From contig NC_133300.1 of assembly GCF_005239225.2 (NCBI RefSeq), positions 15,653,875-15,717,874 on the forward strand: a DNA stretch of 64,000 bases, given 5' to 3'. Under the pieces are notes generated by a model. The model saw only the letters and a program-made list of their open reading frames with translations. It did not search any database and was not told the origin of the DNA. The translations under genes and the position numbers were made by a program. The DNA comes from Populus alba. Its lineage: Eukaryota; Streptophyta; Magnoliopsida; Malpighiales; Salicaceae. Positions 56,701 to 64,000 of this stretch are shown here, piece by piece; position 1 is the stretch's first letter; the number at the start of each line of letters is the position of its first letter.

Positions 56701-58425
56701 ATCTGGTGGTGGATCTCTCAGCCTATCTACTGCATCATGACACCTCTGTCATGCCTCCTTCACCTGCGTCACAACCAGTTCTCAGCCGACACCCTATGAT
56801 CCTTCGATCACGGCAGCCCAAAAATGCCAATATGGTGTCCTCTGTTGCCGCTAATGCAGCTGTCTCTCGGGTATTGCTCTCTCCTTCCTCTGAACCTGTT
56901 GCCTTTTCTGATGCAAATAAATATGTGGCTTGGCATGATGCCATGTGTGATGAGATCAAGGCTTTACGATCCAATCATACTTGGTCTCTAGTGCCCTTTC
57001 ATCCATCGATGAATGTTGTGGGCAGCCGATGGGTATATCGTATCAAATGTCGTATTGATGGCAGCATCGAACGTTATAAAGCCCCTCTAGTTGCTAGAGG
57101 CTTTACTCAACAGGAAGGCATTGATTACTCTGAAACTTTCAGCCCAGTTATTAAGCAGACCACCGTCATATTAGTCTTTTCCATTGCAGTTTCCCGTAAT
57201 TGGAAGATTCATCAGCTTGATATTCATAATGCCTTTCTCAATGGTGTTCTTACTGAAGAAGTCTACATGAAACAACCTCCAGGTTTTGTTGATTCTACTC
57301 TTCCATCTCATGTGTGCAGGTTGCACAAGTCACTATATGGTTTAAAACAGGCACCAAGGGCATGGTACACTCGTCTGAGTGATTTTTTACTCTCTATTGG
57401 TTTCCTTGCCTCCAAGGTTGACACTTCCCTGTTTATCTTATCTGATGGCACTAATATCTTCTATCTTCTCGTCTATGTTGATGATATTCTGCTTACAGGC
57501 AGTAACTCTGCCATGCTCCATCATCTAGTCCAGTTACTAAGCTCTGAATTCAAGCTACATGACTTAGGTGATGTTCACTACTTTCTAGGTATTGAAGTTT
57601 AGTCTACAGGTATGGGTCTGATGTTGCGCCAACAAAAATATATTCTTGACATCCTCACTCGGGCTGGTATGACTTCCTACAAACCGGTTGACACTCCAGT
57701 TTCTCCCTCTAAACTTGCTCTACAGCTGGATCATCCATTTTCTGATCCCACACGGTTTCGTCAAATTGTGGGTGCTCTTCAGTATCTTACATTCACTCGC
57801 CTATATATCTGTTTTGCTGTTAACAGAGTTTGTCAGTACATGCATGCTCCTACTGATTTTCCATTGGACTGCTGTTAAACGCATACTCCGCTATCTCAGA
57901 GGAACGACTTCTTATGGTTTTCATATCACTCGAGGTACCTCCTTTGCTCTTCATGGTTTTACAGATGCCGATTGGGCTGGGAGTATTGATGATCGCAAGT
58001 CTACGGGTGGTTATCTTGTTTTCTTTGGTCAAACACCGATTTCATGGAAATCCGGCAAGCAACGTATAGTTGCTCGCTCTTCCACTGAGGCTGAGTATAA
58101 AGCCTTAGCAGATGGTACTGCTGAGGTCATCTGGCTTCAATATTTGTTAAGAGATCTTCAGGTTCCCTCCATCTCGGCTCCTACTATTTGGTGTGATAAT
58201 CTTGGTGCTACTTATCTCTCGGCAAATCCTATCTTTCATGCTCGTACTAAGCATGTTGAGGTAGACTATCATTTTGTCCATGACCGGGTAGCAAAGAAGG
58301 AAATTCAGATTCGGTTTATCCCCTCTTAGGATCAACTTGCTGATGTCTTCACCAAACTACTTTCCGCTGCGTCCTTTACTGCTTTCAGGTTCAAGCTTCG
58401 GGTCGATCCTCCACCCTCAGCTTGA
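53760..58425 (+). pseudogene. Copia gag-pol polyprotein with few lesions
   Basis: Starts at ATG 53760 (MDSSQPAAFSS). Domains: gag (SLKLMNTNYLYWRMQMKPYL, ~residues 95-270), zinc knuckle CQLCNTFGHTAPQC, protease FPDTGANQHVT (~423), pre-integrase HRRLGH and CQSCPLGKS, integrase with FSDVWGP, QTDWGDEY and EQNGMVERRH, RT with HQLDIHNAFLNG, YGLKQAPRAWY and LVYVDDILL, and RNase H with [17 protein letters not shown] and [12 protein letters not shown]. Lesions: TGA at 55443-55445 in place of the tryptophan before HRRLGH, TAG at 57600-57602, one extra base near 57862, and TAG at 58327-58329. The last stop is at 58423-58425. All catalytic residues visible are kept, so the copy died recently. Confidence 0.95.
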
Positions 58426-58432
58426 GAGGGCA

Positions 58433-58595
58433 TATTATAGAATGTATATCATGTATATCTATACATAGGATATTAATGTAATGTAGGATTAATCCAATGT
58501 TGTATTCTCTATAGTTACTACTGTATTCTGCTCTACATATATAAATAGGAAAGGTTGGCTAAGGCTAAACCTAAGACATTCAGTTATTCTCAACT
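58433..58595 (+). repeat. 3' LTR (163 bp)
   Basis: Same ends and length as the 5' LTR; differences cluster around 58502-58515. Confidence 0.93.
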
Positions 58596-59748
58596 GTGCT
58601 TAAAGATATTCGAATCAATATCCCAAAAAGTTGGATTGGGAAAGCGGTTTCAGACCCGTGTTTGAAAATTTGATTTAAAAAATAATAATTTTTTATATTT
58701 TTAAATTGTTTTAACATACTTATATCAAAATTATTTTAAAAAAAATTAATTAAAAAATTATTTTAATATATTAAAAAAAAAACATTTTAAAATAACTGCT
58801 ATTATATATACAAGCATCCTTGTTAAAAGGTTTGAGATGAGATATTGGGAATGGGAGAAGAAGTGGTATTTAGGATCGGAGAGGAATAAGTTGGGCTGTT
58901 TGTGATAAAAATATTAAAGTTGGAGATTCTAAACACAATTCAATATGATTTTATTTTTTTGTGTGTGTGTTTCGTTAATTAGTTCCAGTTAATAGGGTGG
59001 TGGCTAAGTTTATTTTTATTTTTAAAAAATCAATTAGAATTTATAATATTTAATATAAGAGTCTTATAGTTAATAGTTTGAAAATGCGTTAAAAAAATAC
59101 TTTTCAATCCCTGCTCTTGACAGGAAGGTGCCTCTGCTGCCCAATGCGCGTTCGATATCTCTTGAGGATTTGTTTTGACTTTAAATGAAGAAAAAAGGTG
59201 TTAGGATGCACATGGGTGGTGGCCCTTGATTTTCTGACTACCGAAGCATTGTCGAGAAAACATAGCACCACATGCATGTTCTTCCAATAAATAACGTGTC
59301 CTTTTCTACTTCTTGTTGTGGATATCGGATTAAAAGCTACTTTTCAATGGAAAAAAGAAAAAGTGTGAGCACTGTCAACTTTTTTTAAGTTGAAGAAATT
59401 TTTTTAAGTTTTATAGTTAAAAGTTTGAAAATTCATTAAAAAATACTTTTTAATTGTGATGTGTGGCCCAACCCCTGCTCTTGACAGGAAGGTGCCTCTG
59501 CCGCCCAGTGCGCGTTCGATATCCCTTTCATTTCTCTTTTCACTTTTTCTCCACCGAAACTCCATCTTCAAAAATTACTAATTAATTGCCAAATTTCTTG
59601 ATCTTACCTTCTGTTTCATGTTTGACCACAGGAGCAGGCCTTACACGCGTGGAAAGCAATTGCTGAACCAAGCGAGCTAGTTGAGGCCAGAAGGGATCGG
59701 TACTAGTTTATCGCTATAGGGATTTTCATGGCTTCCAGCAGCGTGCAA
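58596..59748 (+). repeat. Tandem duplication unit A: upstream region of TNL-C
   Basis: With 53484-53548 on the other side of the copia element, this forms one unit that is repeated as 60094-61104. Shared landmarks: AAAAGTTGGATTGGGAAAGC (58625), GGTTTGAGATGAGATATTG, CTCTTGACAGGAAGGTGCC, CTTCTGTTTCATGTTTGACC and the TIR start ATGGCTTCCAGCAGCGTGCA. Unit A also carries a second internal copy of the CTCTTGACAGGAAGG stretch (59115 and 59480). The CCACAG before GAGCAGGCC may be a splice acceptor in the 5' leader. Confidence 0.9.
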
Positions 59749-60093
59749 GGAATAACCTCATCTTCATCTTCTCCTCCTCCACTATATGTGTATGACGTGT
59801 TCCTTAGTTTTAGAGGCAAAGACACCCGGAACAACTTTACTAGTCATCTATATTCTAATCTGAAACAGAGAGGCATCGATGTGTACATGGATGATAGGGA
59901 GCTCGAGAGAGGAAAGAGCATCGAACTTGATAGGGAGATGATAGGGAGCTCTGGAAGGCCATCGAAGAATCAAGGTTTTCTGTCATTATATTTTCGAGAG
60001 ATTACGCTTCTTCAGAATGGTGCTTGGATGAAGAATTTTAAAGAATTCGACGACATAAGTTTTAAAGAATTTGATTATTTCAATTAGGCCTTA

Positions 60094-61104
60094 ATTTTTA
60101 TAAAAGTAGTGTTGGCACCTCAAGAATAATCCTAATGATTTGTGTAGTAGAGTGCTAAAAGAGATTCGAAATAATATCCCAAAAAGTTGGATTGGGAAAG
60201 CGGTTTAAGACCGTTCGGAAATTTGATTTTTTTTAAAATAATTTTTTATATTTTTAAATTATTTTAACATTCTTCTATCAAAATTATTTTTTCAAAATTT
60301 AATAAAAAATTTATTTTAATATATATATAAAAATATACTTTAAAAAAATAATTGTTATTATATATCCAAACACCCTTGATGAAAGATTTGAGATGAGATA
60401 TTGAGAATAGGAGAAGAATTGGTATTTGGGATCGGAGAGGAATCAAAGTTGGGTTGTATGTGATAAAAATATTAAAATTGGAGATCCTAAACTCAATTTA
60501 ATATGATTTTTTTAGTTTTTCGTTAATTAGTTCCCGTTCATAGGGTGGTGGCTAAGTTTATTTAAAAAGAAAATCAATGGGAATTTATAATATTTAATGT
60601 AAGAGTTTTGTAGTTATTAGTTTGAAAATGCATTAAAAAATACTTTTCAACTGTGATGTGTGTGGCCCAACCCTTGCTCTTGACAGGAAGGTACCTCTGC
60701 TGCCCAATGCGCGTTCGATATCCCTTTCATTTCTCTCTTCACTTTTTCTCCACCAAAAGAAAATCCAGGAGGTAGACGAATAAACAAATATTGGGCTTGG
60801 CTGGATCTTGTGCCTCTTTAGTCAACACTTACTACACGGTTTGTTTCGTCTAGCTTCGTAGAAATTTGGTGTTTTCTGATTTCTAAGTAGAGTTGTACAT
60901 GTTCCAGCTTGAAATTACTAATTGGTAGATTTAATTGCCAAATTTCTTGATCTTACCTTCTGTTTCATGTTTGACCCCAGGAGCAGGCCTTACACAAAAT
61001 AGCGTGGAAAGCAATTGCTGAACCAAGCTAGCTAGTTGAGGCCAGGAGGGATCGGTACTAGTTTATCGCTTTAGGGATTTTCATGGCTTCCAGCAGCGTG
61101 CATG
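60094..61104 (+). repeat. Tandem duplication unit B, with empty copia site
   Basis: From ATAAAAGTAGTGTTGGCACC to ATGGCTTCCAGCAGCGTGCA it parallels unit A. At 60150-60160 it reads GAGTGCTAAAAGAG where unit A is interrupted by the copia element after GAGTGCT. After the TIR start codon and six more codons it changes into intron sequence. Confidence 0.9.
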
Positions 61105-62059
61105 GTTCATCAATTATTTTGCACAAAAAAATATATTAACTAAAATTAATATTTATTTCGAATGCAATTGCTAAAAAAGAGTTAATTTAATTAATACTGT
61201 TTTTTTTTCGCCTAAAATACTGTTTTTTTTCCAACTTAAATAAAAATAAGTTTAATTAATGAAATCATCATTATGGAATTAATATTAACATTATATAAAA
61301 ATTGAGGGACTGAATAAGAGATTAAGTTGTTAAAAAAGACAAAGAAATGGGTTGCATAATAATCGAAGTTGAAGGTAGAAAAGAAAGAAAGAATGAAGGA
61401 AGGAATTTGAATCTCAATTTCTATTTATTTAATAAAAATTAAGCATAAAATAGTATAAGTCTGTGCAAGTTTCAAACCTAAAGAGTTTGTACTTAAAGGG
61501 ACATATTATAGAATAATATAAATCATATCCTGGTCCAATATATAATTTATATTATTATCTAACAATCTAGAAAAAAAAACTTTTCCGGCTATGCTAGTAT
61601 GGGAAAAAACTCAAAAATTAATAAATTTAAAGTTGTTTTTTTAAAAGTTTATTTTGCAATATAATTGAAATTTTTTATAAAAATAATTATAAAAAATAAC
61701 TTAGTGGTCGACAAAAAATACGATAGAAGTCCATTTGCTTTTTGGTATGTTAAAACCAAACTTAATGGATATTTTATTTCCTAGCTTTTGTTCTTGTATG
61801 CAATAATATAGCTATTGCACGGATCATTCTTAGCATCAATACAATCCTAGTTCCGTTTGCAGTTTATTCTTTCCTTTTCCTCTATTCTTGAAGCTATTTA
61901 TTATCAGGGCCCTATCTTTCTCAAAGGTTGGTGTATTATTATCCGGCTAACAGCCATACATTTTCGGGCTATAATATGTTAATGTTTATTTTCCAATTAT
62001 CACTATCTGATTTGATTTCTGCACACAAAATGATTAATGTTTTCCACCATCATATGCAG
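61105..62059 (+). other. Intron between TIR and NB-ARC exons of TNL-C
   Basis: AT-rich. From about 61605 it matches the region upstream of the NB-ARC exon of copy B, and ends TATGCAG. Confidence 0.75.
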
Positions 62060-64000
62060 GAACGAGTCGGAATCAATTAGAATAATTGTTGAATACATAT
62101 TGTACAAACTAAGCATCACTTTGCCAACAGTTAGCAAAAATCTAGTTGGAATAGATTCTCGTCTAGAGGTATTAAATGGTTATAAGAAGTTGGTGAAGCA
62201 ATCATCATAGGGATTTGTGGAATGGGTGGCATAGGTAAGACTACTGTTGCAAGGGTACTATATGATAGGTTTCGTTTGCAATTTGAAGGCAGCTGCTTCT
62301 TAGCAAATGTCAGAGAAGTTTTTGTTGAGAAAGATGGACAACGTCGTTTACAGGAACAACTGCTTTCTGAAATCTTAATGGAACGTGTTACCATATGTGA
62401 TTCTTCTAGAGGAATTGAAATGATTAAGCGCAGGTTACAACGTAAAAATATTCTTGTTGTTCTTGATGATGTAGATGACCATAAACGACTAGAATCCCTG
62501 GCTGAGGAGAGTAAATGGTTTGGTCCAGGGAGTAGAATTATCATAACAAGTAGAGATAAACAAGTGTTGACTAGAAATGGTGTTGCTAGAATTTATGAGG
62601 CTGAGAAATTGAATGATGATGATGCTCTTGTGTTGTTTAGGCAAAAAGCTTTCAAAAATGACCAACCTGTTGAAGATTTCTTGGATCTATCCAAGCAAGT
62701 CGTGGGTTATGCTAATGGCCTTCTACTGGCTCTTGAAGTTATAGTTTCGTTTTTGCATGGAAGAAGTATCCTTGAATGGGAAAGTGCGATTAATAGACTA
62801 AATGATATTCCTGATCGTGAAATTATTGACGTGCTTCGCATTAGTTTTGATGGCCTCCATGAATTAGAGAAGAAAATATTTTTAGACATTGCATGTTTTC
62901 TTAAGGGATTTAAAATTGATCGAATAACAAGGATACTTGACGGCAGTGGATTCCATGCAGGTATTGGAATACCAGTTCTTATTGAGAAATCTCTTATAAA
63001 TGTCTCTCGGGATCAAGTCTGGATGCATAATTTATTACAGATAATGGGTAAGGAAATTGTTCGTTGTGAATCCCCTGAAGAGACTGGAAGGCGCAGTAGA
63101 TTGTGGACATACGAGGATGTCCGCCTTGCACTGATGGACAACACAGTGAGTAGCTGATAGAGAACATTATTCATAAGATTTCATAAAGTTTATTTTAATA
63201 TATGCTCCATCTTTACTTTGTATTTGTTTTTAACTTGTATTCCCCTTTTGGTTGACAGGGAAAAGAAAAAATAGAAGCCATTTTCATGGACATGCCTGGA
63301 ATAAAAGAGGCACAATGGAACATGAAAGCCTTTTCTAAAATGAGCAGGCTAAGATTGCTCAAAATCGACAACGTGCAGCTTTTTGAAGGACCTAAAGATC
63401 TTTCCAATAAGCTACGATTTCTTGAATGGCATTCTTACCCTTCAAAATCATTGCCAGCTGGTTTACAGGTGGATGAGCTGGTTGAACTTCACATGGCTAA
63501 CGGTAGTCTTGAGCAATTATGGTATGGGTGTAAGGTGAGATCACCTAATTTAAAGGCCTTTGTATTTCTTTTTAATGATTTCCTATATATGTATGATAGT
63601 AGTGTCCATATTTCTTCTCCCCTTTCTGATTGCGGAGTGCTGTTAATTTGAAAGTCATCAATCTCAGCAACTCACTAAACCTGTCCAAGACTCCAGATCT
63701 TACTGAAAGAATAGCTGTGAATCCCACAGATCAAAGGTTGCCTTCTTTGTCGGGTTTGTTTTCTTTAGAAGTACTGGATTTATGCGCTTGCAATCTAAAA
63801 GAAGGGGCACTTCCTGAAGATATTGGTTGCTTATCTTTATTGAAGTCTTTAGATCTAAGCCGGAATAACTTTGTTAGCCTTCCTATGAGCATAAATAAAC
63901 TTTCTGGACTTGAAACGCTTGTCTTGGAGGATTGTAGGATGCTTGAATCATTGCCTGAGGTTCCCTCACAAGTTCAAACATTAAATTTGAGTGGTTGTAT

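Larger units (their letters stand above)
53549..58595 (+). mobile_element. Ty1/copia element (Ale/Retrofit-like), almost complete
   Basis: Two 163-bp LTRs (53549-53711 and 58433-58595) differ at about six positions. The target duplication is GTGCT (53544-53548 and 58596-58600). A primer site TGGTATTAGAGCC starts at 53712 and a purine tract CTTGAGAGGG precedes the 3' LTR. One polyprotein frame spans the inside, with three stops and one frameshift. The LTR ends read TATTATAG and CTCAACT, not TG and CA. An undisturbed copy of the target region lies at 60094-60160. Confidence 0.95.
59728..64000 (+). pseudogene. TIR-NB-LRR disease-resistance gene, copy C (runs off the window)
   Basis: The TIR exon from ATG 59728 encodes [33 protein letters not shown], then, after a frame change near 59945, [19 protein letters not shown] and WCLDE, where it breaks off at about 60034. 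The frameshift follows a duplicated GATAGGGAG word. A second start (61083) follows in the duplicated unit, with only MASSSVH kept. NB-ARC exon 62060-63145: a 7-bp loss near 62182 shifts the frame just before GMGGIGKTT (62219); then ILVVLDDVDD, GSRIIITSR, GLLLALE (instead of GLPL), FLDIACFLKGF and MHNLL (instead of MHDLL, 63023). LRR exon 63259-63534. Next exon from 63636: acceptor CAG is CGG, and ~550 bp of LRRs are deleted near 63704. A product is unlikely. Confidence 0.95.

Noticed and set aside
62222..63157. TNL-C as an intact resistance gene
   Set aside because: The NB-ARC frame is long, but there is a 7-bp loss just before the P-loop, a broken TIR exon, a lost splice acceptor and a large LRR deletion.

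Overview
The window is plant nuclear DNA, most likely from a poplar or willow (Salicaceae). This is inferred from the TIR-NB-LRR family with its unusual C-terminal TIR-like extension, the NAC, plastid/mitochondrial RNA polymerase and ketoacyl-CoA thiolase gene fragments, the GT-AG introns, and the plant Ty3/gypsy, Ty1/copia and LINE families. It is an AT-rich, decayed resistance-gene cluster packed with nested retrotransposons. I found no intact cellular gene.

Layout. 1-2945: 3' part of a Tat-like gypsy element with a hairpin-forming minisatellite and a 709-bp 3' LTR. 2946-4344: LINE scrap and a fragment of an organellar-type RNA polymerase gene, joined directly to 4345-9127, TNL pseudogene A, whose last exon is split by a 2.2-kb solo LTR. 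9292-12597: 5'-truncated LINE. 14289-19359: decayed Tnt1-like copia element (minus strand), abutting a broken NAC transcription factor gene (19360-19796). 20126-21328: solo LTR. 22446-24175: LINE relic. 27140-30553: TNL pseudogene B. 31121-33564: solo LTR. 35132-36628: chromovirus 3' end, inserted in a second polymerase fragment (36629-36893). 38756-39005: thiolase gene fragment. 39660-40025: NAC 3' fragment. 40166-48817: a complete 8.65-kb gypsy deletion derivative with 5-bp target duplication, two 2.7-kb LTRs, gag, only the last ~60 codons of integrase, and an array of 19 small hairpins. 53549-58595: nearly complete copia element inserted in one unit of a tandem duplication. 59728-64000: TNL pseudogene C, running off the window.

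How it fits together. The three TNL copies share exon structure and 85-95%-looking sequence, and each is broken differently (stops, frameshifts, microhomology deletions, lost splice acceptors). NAC fragments recur four times and RNA-polymerase fragments twice among them, suggesting that a composite segment was duplicated repeatedly and then degraded. Target-site duplications and an empty site give relative ages for several insertions.

The most unusual signal is the hairpin array of the gypsy derivative at 42973-43661. Three alternating hairpin types share a loop but have different 6-bp stems that covary between arms. A related array with one hairpin type per 60-63 bp lies at 898-2000 in a sister element.
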